Assembly: GCA_019915135.1 (NCBI GenBank)
Contig: JAHLMK010000011.1
Location: forward strand, 496,001 to 560,000
DNA length: 64,000 bases
Reading direction: 5' to 3'
Source: Strobilurus pachycystidiatus
Lineage: Eukaryota; Basidiomycota; Agaricomycetes; Agaricales; Physalacriaceae
The position numbers and the translations under genes were made by a program. The notes beneath the pieces are model-generated. The model ran no database searches. It saw only the letters and a list, made by a program, of their open reading frames with translations, and was not told the origin of the DNA. Positions 36,118 to 47,875 of the stretch are shown here, piece after piece. Every line of letters starts with the position of its first letter. Position 1 is the stretch's first letter.

Positions 36118-38342
36118 TTAGAACATGTTAGCCAGTTTACTGGCTGCTTCACGAGCGTCGAGGCGTGGCCGTGTGGGTTGAACCCGCACGGAATTTGCCA
36201 TGTAAGTCGGCCTTGCTTGTCCAAGAGGATCAAAACCATCAGGCCCTTCCGACCTGGAATGAGGAGATGGGAAACTTGGTCCGACAGTGCTGCTCCCTCC
36301 CAACAGAGGGTCGCTCGCCCCCATGCGACCAAGGCCTGGGCTGACCTGCGACGGACCGGGACGTGAAGCGCCTACCAGTTGGGAAGGAGGCTGGATGAAC
36401 ATAGACCTGGAGCCCTCGACAAGACGTCCCCCCAAGGGAGGCCCGTCTTCCCCTTCCGATGGGTTCGGAGACACAAAGACTCTCGATGATCCAGCGCCAG
36501 GGGATTGTGGAGGCAAGGGCGATGAAGGACCAGATAGCGATGCACGCGATGCGATGCTCTGGTGGGTAGTTGCAGGAGATATGGGGCGGGACGACGAGGC
36601 TGCAGAGGCCAAGGACGGGCTGCGTAGTGAAGGACCTTGACCGAGAGGATCGTTGTTGTACGGATTGAAAGGGGCGTTTGAAAGTGGCGGGGGTGTGCTG
36701 CGGACAGCGGGTAGTTGCGGGTGGTGGAAGCCATTAGCGTGAGGCGGAGGTTGCGCGCGGGGTACGGGTGGTCTCGAGAAATCTTCCAGAGGAGGAATGA
36801 TTGTAGGTCGTGGTGCAGGAGCAGCAGTAGGAGCAACCTTCTTAGCCGCACTATCAACGTCGACACGTAAGGCCTCGAGCTCCTTCAAGAGCTGTCGCTC
36901 ATACATAATCGATGACCTTGCATGTTCAATCAGTGCAGACGTGATATCATCGTTGGCGTATCGGGTATGGGTGTCCAGCGCACGATGTAAGTTCTGGGAT
37001 ATGCCTTCTGCTCGTCTTGCTAAGACTTGCTCGTACTTGTTCGCCTGGACAGCCCGTCAGACACAAGGAGAGGCTCAATGAACAAAAGTGACTCACCTCT
37101 TCAATCTCCTCGAGCGCATCATCCACGCGATCAGGCCGAATGTTAGCGCTCGCCTTTAGGCGCTCGATTTGACGGCGTTTCGATATGGTGGTCTTGACAG
37201 CAGCTTGATACTCTTCAAGAACACCATTACGCATCTGCAGTGTCTCCTTAGCAGACCTAGCATTCATGCCCTGATAGCCAAGTGAGTCCCCAAGGATGAC
37301 ACATTCACTGAGCGCTTGCGCTTGGTCAAGGTCAGCAAGACTGTGCCAAGTGCGACCAAGTTTCCTGAGGGCATTGCCGAGAGGAGGGTGTGCCTCAGTA
37401 GTCGCGACGTTGATCAGTTTGTTGCCCATCTCCGCATGTGCATTCGCCAATGCTGTAACGTCGTAGTAAGTATGGAGATATATTTAGAATCACATTTCTA
37501 GACGTACTTTTGCGCGCAAGCGCGAGTTTATCGACAGCCTTGGCGGTATCAAAGAACTGGCCCTCAAGTTTGGTCAGCTCGAAGCGAGCTCGCTGCAGCT
37601 CCTCGTCCTCATCGGGCACGCCTCGTTTGATCAGGGAGAACCCGGACGATGCCTTCTTGCGGGGCCTTGGGTTGGGTTGGTAGCCAAAGTCACTCTCAAT
37701 GAAGGAGCGCAGGTCTTCGTCATGAATAAGGATGACGTCCTCACAAACGCGGGTGATCCACCTCTGCAGCATGATGCGAACAAGGCGGTCATCTTCTTCG
37801 TCCGTGGGCGCCGACGTCTGCGCAAGCGGGAGGGCGGGAACGATGGTGTGGGGGTTGTTGTGCACGATGGCCTCGTAGAATTGCTGGAATTCAAGATACG
37901 AACGCGACACGTTACGGTAAGTCAAGCCAGTGAAATTTGACAAGTTTGTCTGCATGCACGCTGGTTAGCCTGCAAAATCAAGATAATTAATGCTTAATAC
38001 CTGGGCATCCAGTCGAATAAGAATGTCCCGTCGGTTTCTGTCCAGTCCCGTTATTCTCACACGCAGGTATGGCTCTGGTTTTTCGAACTTGGTGCCGTTG
38101 GAGGCGACTGTGTCCCGCGGGGAGATGAGCCCTGCCTCTGGCTGTCCGTATATCTGCGGCTCCTTGCCGTAGAGGCCAGGCGCTGGACCTTTGTCGGGGG
38201 TGGGCGGGACGGGCGTCGATGCCCGCCGCAGGTTCGGTATAGGAGCATTGTCATGAGGTGTGGTGGGCCACGGCGGCGCGGCATCGTCGGAGGCAAACGG
38301 ATTGTGCGCCGGATTGTTCGACGAGCTCAACGGGTCAAACAT
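36118..38342 (-). CDS. VPS17: Retromer sorting nexin Vps17
   Basis: Vps17 pairs with Vps5 in the retromer SNX-BAR dimer that bends endosomal membrane for endosome-to-Golgi recycling. The start is MFDPLSSSNNPAHNPFAS. A PX domain follows (YLRVRITGLDRNRRDILIRLDAQ, then TNLSNFTGLTYRNVSRSYLEFQQF), then WITRVCEDVILIHDEDLRSFIESDFGY. The BAR region includes RGVPDEDEELQRARFELTKLEGQFFDTAKAVDKL and EYQAAVKTTISKRRQIERLK. The tail is long, Pro/Ser-rich and low in complexity, ending in LDAREAASKLANMF. At least three introns. It is divergent from paralogue C, with 300 bp between starts. Confidence 0.88.
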
Positions 38343-38642
38343 TGCGGCCGACGGCGGGGCGATATGGCCAGCGGCAAGCTGTGAACGCGACGAAGCAGTG
38401 TGCGCTTACGTGATCAGCCAGTCACAGAGGAAATCGACAGACTCGATCAACACTTCCTTCATACTGCTGCAACTATAAGTATCGCTTTCCCTTTCTTCAC
38501 CCAGTGCTGCCAACGCCTTTCCTTCGTCGACGCTCTCCTCTCTGGGCTCTGAGCGCGAGGCCGGCGTCTAGCCCTACGGCACGCACCCAGAGGATCGCCG
38601 GATGGACCTCCCCAGACTCAGCGTCTCTTGACTTCTACCGTC
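38343..38642. promoter_or_regulatory. Divergent promoter VPS17 / paralogue C
   Basis: 300 bp between start codons. A TATA-like ACTATAAGTATC near 38470 faces the paralogue C side, about 170 bp before its ATG. Confidence 0.4.
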
Positions 38643-39428
38643 ATGACCGACACAGAATCTCAACCCACTCCCAATGCTGCGCGGAAGCTCTCTGGGTGCC
38701 TCGGGCGCACCTGCCTTCTGGCGTTCTATGCGCTCGGAATCTATGCGTACGCCCTCGAGCTGGCCGCCTACCTGTCCCTCGTCCCCTCCGACTACAAACT
38801 GAGCATAGAGACTCAAATCACCTTTATATTGCACGTCGCTGCCCTGCTTATCTACATCTTTCTTGTGTGGATAGTCAGCATTGTCGGAATTGCTCTCGTG
38901 GCCCTCCTCGCTGTGTTTGTACTCCGAAAGCTTGCTACGGGGGCCTCCGTGCCTCTTTCGGCCTTTGGCTCTGACGAGATGCGGGCCAGATATGCAGCTA
39001 GAGAGAAGTCCCAAGGCTACAGCCTCAGTCGCTGCATCACATACATCTACTACCTTTCGATTAGCATCAATGATGCTCTGGTCAACCGCTCCCAGGGTTC
39101 ACCACTCGTCGCTGGCGCTTTAGCCCGCGTAGGCGCCATGCTTACACATGCATCCAGGCTGTACCTCACCCTCAGCCTTTTCGGGACCATCTTCTTTATT
39201 GTCCCCCTCTTCGCTCTTTGGACACTCCGCGCCGTTATGAAGCGTGCTCGCGAAGAACAGGGTGATATAGAGAGCAATGATACTACGGGTGGCAATGCCC
39301 CTGCCGCTGTTGACGTGGCGTCCACCATGAAGGAGAAGGAGATCAAATCGGATGGTCACGGTGTCATGGAGGAGGAGGTCATCTTCAATGTTGACTCGCA
39401 GACCAAGAAGGTCACGGAGAAGGACTGA
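38643..39428 (+). CDS. Four-helix membrane paralogue C
   Basis: Intronless, 261 residues from ATG 38643 (MTDTESQPTPN); the frame upstream reaches only a TTG. Helix 1 is LLAFYALGIYAYALELAAYL, then LVPSDYKLSIETQITFILHVA and a long second hydrophobic block (IYIFLVWIVSIVGIALVALLAVFVL). The shared phrase is SISINDALVNRSQGSPLVAGALARVGAML. Helix 4 is followed by KRAREEQGDIESNDTTGG and EEEVIFNVDSQTKKV. Near-identical landmarks with B show a duplication, now inverted and separated by VPS17. No catalytic motif is evident. Confidence 0.8.
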   Translation: MTDTESQPTPNAARKLSGCLGRTCLLAFYALGIYAYALELAAYLSLVPSDYKLSIETQITFILHVAALLIYIFLVWIVSIVGIALVALLAVFVLRKLATGASVPLSAFGSDEMRARYAAREKSQGYSLSRCITYIYYLSISINDALVNRSQGSPLVAGALARVGAMLTHASRLYLTLSLFGTIFFIVPLFALWTLRAVMKRAREEQGDIESNDTTGGNAPAAVDVASTMKEKEIKSDGHGVMEEEVIFNVDSQTKKVTEKD

Positions 39429-40025
39429 GAGATCTCCAGTAGGCACAAGTTGTCGCTTTCTGGGTGATCCATCTTTTGACTCCCAAATCGTACGAGGATT
39501 GAGGGATTGGTGTTCACAAGACTGATCGTTATAAGTGTAATTATAGTAATCATCATGAAGCTTGGCTTATCGACCAGACGCGTGTTTTGATAGATTGCAT
39601 GTATCAGAGCGCTAGATTCAAGCAAGTATTATCTAGAGGGCGCAGGATATTGTCTAGTGCGCCTATCGTTTGTCACAGTGTACTCGACACATCGTAACAC
39701 CTCTGGGATTCATTCATTTGTTTCATCAGTTCGCTGGTCCAAACTTACGTAGAGCCACTCTACGGCAGCTATCAGTATACTCGAGTAGGGTGACTCGTCT
39801 GTTCACAGCAGTCCATCACTCCATCGTCTTGAACAGTCCTCACTCGGGGCGGCCGCGAGAGGTCGTTTCTTGTGTACAATGTATTGAGCAACTCAAGGAT
39901 CGGAGACGAAGCAGTGTCGGCGGTTGCAGCCCTTGGCTGAACATAGCGCGTAAAAGCTTCCTACTACCACGAATTGGTCAGGTACCAAATCCAAATGGCA
40001 ATGTATCGACGACTAAACATGCGAG
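39429..40025. other. Convergent intergenic region, nothing seen
   Basis: About 600 bp between the 3' ends of paralogue C and the M24 peptidase. It is AT-rich in its first half. No gene or repeat was recognised. Confidence 0.45.
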
Positions 40026-41576
40026 CTAATCTCCGTAGAGACCAAGTGGTCCTATGTCAAGCTCTGACTCTTGGAGTTGTACAACGACGGAGGATCTTGG
40101 TTTTGTGCGCTTCGTCGGGTCGATGATATGGAAAACCTCTTGTCGCCCACGAACAAACTTCCACGTCTGCGAATCATCCACCCAATACGCATCTTCTTCC
40201 TGCAAGAACTTCAAGGTTTCCTGGTGTTCGGGAACGAAATGATACGCGAACAGTTCGATGCTGTAGAATGTGTTTGGGAGGATGGGTAGTTCCCCAAGGA
40301 CAGGAACGTGTTCTGGAAGGTTTGTGAATCCTACAAGCGGCGGCATAAGGAGAATACACTCGAGTGTGGATGTTACGAGCTCACCCATGACTGCGCCAGC
40401 ATCGTGTCCCCAGTCTCCGATAGGATGTGAGTATATTTGGCCTTCGATTCCCTCCGCCTTCATTGTGTCAAGGCACTTCCGGAGGACCTCATCTCCAGAC
40501 TTGCCAGCTTGCATGTTCGCGAGTACAATGTCCTGCATGCGATTTGCTTTCCTGAGTCCTTCTTTGTAACCATTGAGCACGTCCGTTTCACCAATGCTGC
40601 TCCGCAAGACATACGCAAGGTGCTGAGTGTCAGTGTTCATGCCCAGGGCAGTGATACCCATGTCGATGTGTAGCAGATCGCCTTCCTGGATGATGTCTTC
40701 TGTTCCTTCCCACCCTGGATTCATTGTGGGCTTGATGACGGAGACGCGGGGATGATTCCAAGTCGTCACATTCAGTGTCTGCATTTTCTCTCTGAACCAC
40801 CACCCGAGGTCCTGTCAAGAATGCTTGTCAAGTGCGTCGAGACGGCCAGAAGTGCAAAACCGCGCACTAAGGTAGTGGTCACTCCAGCTTCAACAACACG
40901 GTGTGAGAACCCTTCCTCGAGGATTGCCCACACAATCTCCTGCATATCCCGATAGTAGTCAATCTGCCCAGATCCCTTATCCGAGACGAATTCGACCGCC
41001 ATCATGGGAATCTTCACGGTCTTGGACATCCATTCCTCGCCAAGCTCTTCGGCAAGAGCTTCGAATTCCCCGACGTGTAATCCTCCTGAGAACGCGAGAT
41101 CGCGGTCGACGTTAATAGCTATCCGTTTCGGCTGGTAGGCCTCCAGGCGCTGTCTGAGCACAGGCCATACTTGGCCGGTGTTGTCAATCCACATGAGGGG
41201 GTTAGGCTGTCCTTGGAGGGAGGAGGTGTTGGTGTGGAAAAGTATGACGGTACGTCGATGTACATCATAGTCTGTCGCGTTCTTGATAGACCACCACAGA
41301 GTGTCTTCAGCGTGTTCTCTTTGAGACATCTGGATGCCAATTCATCGCACAAATGGGTGGGAGGTGGAGTAAACATACCAGCCAAGCATCGACGTTATGC
41401 TTTTTGAGGAGAGCGGGAACGCGAGAAAGACGTTCAGCGCGCCATTTATCTTGGATAGCGGCTTGCTCTCTGAGTGAGGGAAGACGTTTGTACTCTGCCG
41501 GTAGAGATGGTTGGAGCTGAGACAGTGCAAGAGTAACAGCAGAGAGTATACACAGCGAGGCTTTCAACCAGAACAT
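40026..41576 (-). CDS. Secreted M24 family metallopeptidase
   Basis: Member of the creatinase/aminopeptidase P fold. It starts MFWLKASLCILSAVTLALSQ, a clear signal peptide, so it is secreted or vacuolar. The N-terminal lobe includes REQAAIQDKWRAERLSRVPALLKKHNVDAWL. The catalytic lobe carries metal-ligand candidates: the Asp pair in GDLLHIDMGITALGMNTDTQ, the His in YSHPIGDWGHDAG, the Glu in NTFYSIELFAYH and the Glu in VRGRQEVFHI. These fit the D-D-H-E-E set of M24. Introns are short, with joins near 40800 and 41330. True substrate, probably Xaa-Pro peptides or a related amide, is not shown by the sequence. Confidence 0.82.
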
Positions 41577-41942
41577 TGTGAAGAGAATAGGAGTGCCATG
41601 TAAATCGCAGATAAGGAAAGATGCATGGCTTGAAGGGACACAGGCTGAAGCGTCGTTCCGCAGGCAAAAGTCGGCAAAGATAGGCATGTAAGGAATGGAG
41701 AAGTCATAGAGCAGTCAGAAGCTCTCACACTAGACCAAAGGCATGGGAAGCTCAGTGAAGATAGTTGAGAGCTCAAGAATAACTTTGAATGAGTAGTACG
41801 AGAAGAGGAGGAGTATGCCGGCAGTGGGCGGCACAAACAGGGCCGCTTGGAGTCCGCTCGGGCGACGCCGCCGGACGGACACCCGGCCCGTTGATCGGTG
41901 CCTGCCTCAGTTTCTCACTTGATCTGCTACCATCAGGCTACG

Positions 41943-43206
41943 ATGCTGAATGGCACTGGCATAAAAATCTTTTCCGGTAAGATTTCGCCAACTTTCCAGC
42001 CGTTTTCTGACTTTTGATTGCAGGCACTAGCCATCCAGAGCTCGCCGAGATCATCGCTCGTCGGTGCGTCCGCTACCACTTTTTTTGCTTGAAAAATAAG
42101 GCTAAACTCAATGTCAGAATAGGCCTCACGCTCTCTAAAGCAGAGGTCACCAAGAGCGGGATAGGCGAGACCAATGTGCGAATAGCGGAGTCCGTGCGAG
42201 AGAACGATGTCTACATCATCAACACCGGCTGTGGGGCAGTCAATACCGCTTTGATGGAGCTCTGCATTATGATACACGCCTGCAAGATTGCCAGCGCTAA
42301 GCGCATAACCGCCGTCATCCCTCTCTTCCCCTACGCACGACAAGACAAGAAGGACAAGAGCCGCGCGCCGATAACCGCCAAGCTCGTCGCCAACATGATT
42401 CAGCGGGCGGGATGCGACCATGTCATCGTCAGTGCGACTGGCCACCTGCTTGGATGGTCGCTGATATTCTTTTCAGACCATGGACCTGCACGCCTCCCAA
42501 ATCCAAGGTTTCTTCGATGTACCTGTTGACAAGTGTGTAGCTGCATTCCTTTACTTGCCATTGATACTGATTGCGGTGTAGCGTCAGTAAACGTCAATAT
42601 CGATGTGTTCCAAGTCTGAATCTTATCCAGCTCTATGCCGAACCCTCCGCCATCCTCTACATCCGCACCCATTTCAACCTCGAAGACGTCGTGATTGTCT
42701 CCCCAGATGCTGGAGGTGCTAAGCGGTAAGAACCATTCCGCTATCCAACGGCGGTCGAAGGAGGCTCATCCTTTCACAGAGCTACTTCAATAGCAGACCG
42801 TCTAGGCGTCGACTTTGCGCTTTTCCACAAAGAGAGAAAAAAGGCCAACGAGGTCTCGCGAATGGTGCTTGTAGGACACGTGAAAGACAAGATCGCTATC
42901 CTAGTGGACGACATGGCCGACACTTGCGGAACACTATGTCTCGCCGCGCGCCATCTCTCGGATGCCGGAACATCAAAGGTCTACGCCATCGTTACCCACG
43001 GAATTCTGTCCGGAAATGCGCTCAAAACTGTGGATGAGAGTTCCCTCGAGAAGCTCATCGTGACGAACACCCTACCACAACATGAAAACCAGGCCAATTG
43101 CTCGAAGATAGAGGTGATAGACATCGGTGTTGTTTTGGGAGAGGTCATCAGACGGAGTCACTATGGTGAGAGTGTATCGAAGTTGTTCCACGAAGTTCCG
43201 TATTAG
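41943..43206 (+). CDS. PRS1: Ribose-phosphate pyrophosphokinase
   Basis: Makes PRPP from ribose-5-phosphate and ATP for nucleotide, His and Trp synthesis. Proposed exons are 41943-41976, 42024-42059, 42123-42427, 42477-42532, 42582 (one base), 42631-42725 and 42780-43206, totalling 954 nt, 317 residues, the usual length. Motifs: [84 protein letters not shown] and the PRPP loop [14 protein letters not shown]. Frame continuity across the conserved VDN-LYAEP junction needs a single extra base, best explained by a one-nucleotide exon. The second intron (63 nt) is in frame and could alternatively be retained. Confidence 0.92.
42582..42582 (+). other. Putative one-nucleotide exon in PRS
   Basis: A C flanked by ...GGTGTAG before and GTCAGTAAA after. 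The two introns thus defined are 49 nt (42533-42581) and 48 nt (42583-42630), both typical for this genome. The C completes AA+C = Asn of the family-invariant DNLYAEP. Confidence 0.7.
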
Positions 43207-43410
43207 ATCTATGTTGAATGTAATGTACGGCTGTATTTTGTATTCTACTACCCATTGGAAGTTATCGAGTTGAAACGTATACTCCCGAGTCCCTCTCAAA
43301 AACTTAGCGTCCCGCGGCCGGCAAGTCCGAGGTCGGCATGTCGGCAATGCAGGGTCAAAGCAACACGCAAACAGCGCGCTCGACGTGTCAAACAGGCTCG
43401 TCGTCGTACC

Positions 43411-44141
43411 ATGTCGCTCATTCTCACCATATTTGTGCTCGTCTTTGTTACAGAGCTGATTTCATGGATTGGAAAGTCTGTGCTCTCTGATATCGTATGT
43501 CGCCGCATGTTGACTGGCGCAACCGCTGACGGGCACCCGCTTTTCCAGTGCTATTCGCTGTATCTGAAAATCTTTTACCCGTCACAAGCGGCGAAGCAGC
43601 GCCAGCTCAAGTCTGAGATCCTGAACACCAAGGCGGAGCTCCTGAAGACGAGTGCCCAGGATCAGTTTGCGAAATGGGCCAAGCTGCGGCGAAGTGTGGA
43701 TAAAGGACTGGCGGACTTGGAGAAACTGAGCAAGTGTGGCGGTCTCACGAGCGGACATGTTTTCTGACGGGCCGGCCCAGACTCTGAGAGTGCATCTGTC
43801 AAGTCGTCGTTCTCGATCAAATTCAATTCCGCGCTCTGGATTTCCACGACGGGGGTCCAGTTCGTGGTCGGATGGTGGTACCGCAAATCCGCCGTCTTCT
43901 ACCTTCCCAAAGGGTGGTTTGGGCCCATTCAGTGGTGCTTCGCGCTTCCGTTTGCTCCCAAGGGTGCGTGGATCTGTTCTTCCGTGTCGGAGCTTTTGGA
44001 TCAGTGCTGACCACCATGTCAGGCTCTGTGAGCGTGGGCATGTGGCAAATGGCCTGCAAGAGGGTAGTCAAGGTCGGCGAACGTGTGGTGAAGGATCTCT
44101 GCGGTAAGGTTTCTATTTGGGATGACGCCTCTCCGTATTGA
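43411..44141 (+). CDS. GET1: Get1, tail-anchored protein insertion receptor
   Basis: Get1 and Get2 form the ER receptor that takes tail-anchored proteins from Get3. Exons 43411-43735, 43781-43963 and 44023-44141 total 627 nt (208 residues), right for the CHD5/Get1 family. Helix 1 is [22 protein letters not shown] basic coiled coil follows ([39 protein letters not shown] in pieces), then [30 protein letters not shown] with helix 2, and [15 protein letters not shown] with helix 3. The last residues are a charged cytosolic tail. The first intron is only 45 nt. Confidence 0.9.
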
Positions 44142-44585
44142 TCAGGGAACAGTACGCTCGGAGTTAGACACGGAAGCGGAGGACATCAAAGCCAAGGCGT
44201 CGTAGTAACTCGACTTGTACACGGTCTTCTTCTGCTATACGGAATGATTTCAACAGCTCTTGATCCGACAAGGAAGTAAAGCAGGAGACCGCGGCGAGTA
44301 TCAATGTTTGTCAACGTTGAGCGCTGAGCTTGGCTACACCATCTCATCTCTATTCCTCCTTGCTGAACATCTCAATTTCTCTTATTTTCCAGCTTTGAAT
44401 CGACTAATAAGTAGTGCAGCCATCCAGTTGGCTGCTGATTGGGAGATACACACATGTGAAAATGACGTCGGTTCGGAGTGGCCCGACAACGAATAGCGGA
44501 ACGGATGGCCGCGCTGCTTCAAAAGGCTCAGCGTTGCCAGTGCTTCCCTCTCACCTCCATCTCTCCCACAGACAGCACACACACA
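44142..44585. other. Intergenic GET1/malate synthase
   Basis: About 440 bp, probably the malate synthase promoter. A short ACACACAC run directly precedes the start codon. No other element was recognised. Confidence 0.45.
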
Positions 44586-46367
44586 ATGGTTGCAGGCGTA
44601 AAAATCCATTCCAAAGTCGCCGAGAGCGCCCAGGCCGTCATTCTCACCGACGACGCGCTCACATTTCTCGCCGCCGTCCACCGCACCTTCGAGTCCACCA
44701 GGCAGTCTCTGCTCGCCGCTCGACAGGATGCCCAGCGCAGGTGGGACTCAGGTGCCCCTCTCGACTTCCAGCCAGAAACCGCCCAGATACGCGACGAGCC
44801 GTCCTGGCACTGCGCCCCGCCCGCCCCAGGACTCGAGGACAGGAGGGTTGAGATCACAGGGCCCACAGACCGCAAGATGGTCATTAATGCGCTCAACAGT
44901 GGCGCTAAGACGTTCATGGCTGACTTTGAAGGTGTGTTTTATTTATTTCTGGTGATCCTCCGTGCCACGTGACTGACTGTGTGGATCAAGACTCCAGCGC
45001 ACCCACATTCGCCAATATGGTCAACGGTCAACTCAACCTACACGATGCCGTTAGGAGACAGGTTGATTTCGAGTCCAATGGAAAGGCGTACAAGCTCACC
45101 GATAAGCCTGCGACACTGATCGTTCGGTATGTTTACAATGAAAGGTGCATTTCCATACTAACCCATCGCGTCCAGTCCTCGTGGCTGGCATCTTGACGAG
45201 CCCCGTATCTCTGTGGACAACAGCCCTGTGTCAGGATCCCTCTTCGATTTCTCACTCTATTTCTTCCACAACGCCAAGGAACTCATCAAACGTGGTTCGG
45301 GACCCTACTTCTATCTGCCAAAGATGGAACATTACCTCGAAGCGCGTCTTTGGAACGACGTCTTTGTGTTCGCCCAGTCCTACCTCTCCATACCCCACAA
45401 CACCATTCGCGCAACCGTCCTCATCGAGACCCTTCCTGCTGCATTCCAGATGGAGGAGATCTTGTTTGAGCTCCGCAACCACTCGTCCGGTCTGAATTGT
45501 GGCCGCTGGGACTACATCTTCAGTTTCATCAAGAAGCGTCGCGCCGATCGCAGCGCCGTCCTTCCTGACCGCAAGGATGTCACTATGACCGTCGGCTTCA
45601 TGGACTCTTATGTCCGCCTGTTGATTCAGACTTGTCACAAGTAAGTTTGAGCTCGAATATCACTCACCCATTCACTTATCCATCTTTTCAGACGTAAAGT
45701 CGCTGCCATGGGTGGCATGTCTGCTCAAATTCCCATCAAGGACGACCCCAAGGCCAATGATATTGCTATGGCAAAAGTCCGCGCCGACAAGCTACGAGAG
45801 GTCACTGCTGGTCATGACGGGACCTGGATTGCCCACCCTCTTATCAACAAAATCGCTATGGAGGTTTTCAATGAGCACATGCTTGGCCCCAACCAATACC
45901 ACATTCGTCGCGAGGAAGTTCGAGTCTCCGCCGCTAACCTTCTTGACACCAATGTTCCTGGCCAGGTCACAACTGCCGGTGTCCACGAGAACATCTCATG
46001 TGCTCTGGCGTACACTGGCGCATGGGTTGGCGGAAATGGCTGCATTCCTCTGAACTATCTCATGGAGGACGCTGCAACAGCCGAGATTACTCGTGTGCAG
46101 CTTTGGCAGTGGGTACACTATCAATCTCGTCTAGAGACCGGAGAGATCATCACCGCCGATTTGCTGGACAAGCTCATCGATGAGCTATCACCTGGCGTCA
46201 AGAAGATTGCGCCCGGAGTCAAGGATGGGGATTTGGCCATTGCCGTAGACTATCTGAAGAGTCAGATCAGGAAGGAGTGGCCCAGCGAGTTCTTGACAAG
46301 CGACTTGATGCCCTACTTAGCAGCGAAGGACGGTGTCGAATCCAAGCTTTTGAAGGCAGCATTGTAG
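44586..46367 (+). CDS. MLS1: Malate synthase
   Basis: Condenses glyoxylate and acetyl-CoA to malate in the glyoxylate cycle, needed for growth on C2 compounds and fatty acids. Four exons (44586-44931, 44991-45126, 45176-45640, 45692-46367) give 1623 nt, 540 residues, typical of the A-type enzyme. Motifs: [86 protein letters not shown] and the C-terminal [27 protein letters not shown]. The protein ends in LLKAAL rather than an SKL-type peroxisomal signal, so it may be cytosolic, imported by another route, or given its signal by alternative splicing. Confidence 0.95.
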
Positions 46368-46468
46368 TCTTCCCTCGCATGTTTCTCCTCTCATCCGCTC
46401 TCTCAACCGCACGTATGATAGCATTCGAGACTCACTGTATCAGTATTCGTAGGATTGAAACAATTACA

Positions 46469-47875
46469 TTATTCTTCGTCGTCTAGCACAATCTCGACGC
46501 CATTTTCTCTTGCTAGTCCTATGGCTGCTTGCCGTTTGGATTCGACGAAGTTCAGGGCTTCCTTGATGATTGCACTTTGACCTGCCAGTAGATTAGAATA
46601 AGTTAACCAGAGCCAGGAAACACTAACCCTCGACATAGTGCGTAAACATCTCGTTGACTTCTGGGCGAAGGGAGTCAGGCGCAGAAGGAGGTATCCGTTG
46701 TAATAAGTTTTGCAAAGCGCCCTCCAGAGCATCGGCCGTTTCGAGCATACTTTCATATTCCTCTATTTGCTCTTCTTCGTCTGGTTGCTGAATGACTAGC
46801 GCGGAGAATCCTTCCCATACATTCTCCATTCCCTTCGAGTCACGTCCAACCTCCCACGTCTTGCCCTGGACTCTCAGGAGCATAGTGTCATCTGGATTGT
46901 TTGGGAGGGAGAACCCATAGCCCAGAATGAGTTCCGCATTGGGTTTCGGGCCGTAATTGTTGAAAAGCTCCGCGCCTGCGGGTGTGGCGTTGTGTAAGAG
47001 GAGGGAGATTGTCGGTTTGATTGCAGGAGAAGAAGGAGAGGACTCTGGAAAAGAGACTACCCATGAGACGGGCTGGCCACGTGCGTGATTGAGGGAGTCA
47101 AGCACCGGGAAGAGGACGGGTCCGGTCGACAATGTCGTGACGAGAGTAGGATTTTTCGAAAGAAGGCTTGAGGGAAAGGCGCGTGAGGATAAGTGCGTTG
47201 CCGCCTGCAGATATAGTTTCCTGGATATGATCAAGTTACTACAAACGATCATGCATTGTACAACACTGGACAAACCACGTAAACCGTTCTCCCCATTCGT
47301 CATTTGTCGACGCGACGACAGACTGGCATGCTTTCCATTCTTGTTGCCACGCGCTTCTACGATCCAATATCGCGCCGTACATGTTCGTGCCGCGGAAAGC
47401 CTCTAGCTCTTCGTCGGTAAAGTACAGCCCAGTACGCAACTTGTCCTCGGAAGGGAGCGTCCGGGCGTACGGTCCATGACCCAGCTGCCGAGATGAGCTA
47501 TAATGAGGAATAAGGACGTCTCAAGGATAATCATCGGGAGCGCGGCACCTTGGATCTTCAACGATCTGGTGCAAACATAAGTAGGTCGATATGCATTGAC
47601 GTTCAGTCCAAGAAGAAAGAGGTGTGTTCGGCAGTATGACATTCAGAGCTTTTGCAGAGAGCTCCTTTGTGATGGCCGAATCCAAAGGACAAGAGACAAC
47701 GAGAGACTCCGCAGGTATGAAATCTTTTGCGATAATGGAAAATCCGGACGGGACTGTTGACTCGCTTGTTGACAGAATGAGAGGAACAGATGTTAGAATC
47801 ACCTTGCTGGAACTTGGCTGACGCATGGAAGCTGCCACCACGCTCGCTAAGCCAATCCAACAGCTCAACAGACAT
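46469..47875 (-). CDS. SET-domain protein lysine methyltransferase
   Basis: Resembles the Rubisco-LSMT/RKM/SETD group, which methylates non-histone proteins such as ribosomal proteins. It starts MSVELLDWLSERGGSFH. A split SET domain follows: SGFSIIAKDFIPAESLVVSCPL, then WMDRTPG-like and LYFTDEELEAFRGTNMY insert segments. Next come PVLDSLNHARGQPVSWVV and NATPAGAELFNNYGPKPNAELILGYGF, the cofactor and catalytic Tyr region. A C-terminal helical substrate-binding part ends in an acidic EIVLDDEE. Several introns, not all fixed. The exact substrate cannot be named. Confidence 0.82.

Noticed and set aside
42533..42630. Single 98-nt intron in PRS instead of two introns and a one-base exon
   Set aside because: It would put the downstream LYAEPSAIL exon out of frame; donors that repair the frame delete the conserved VDN.
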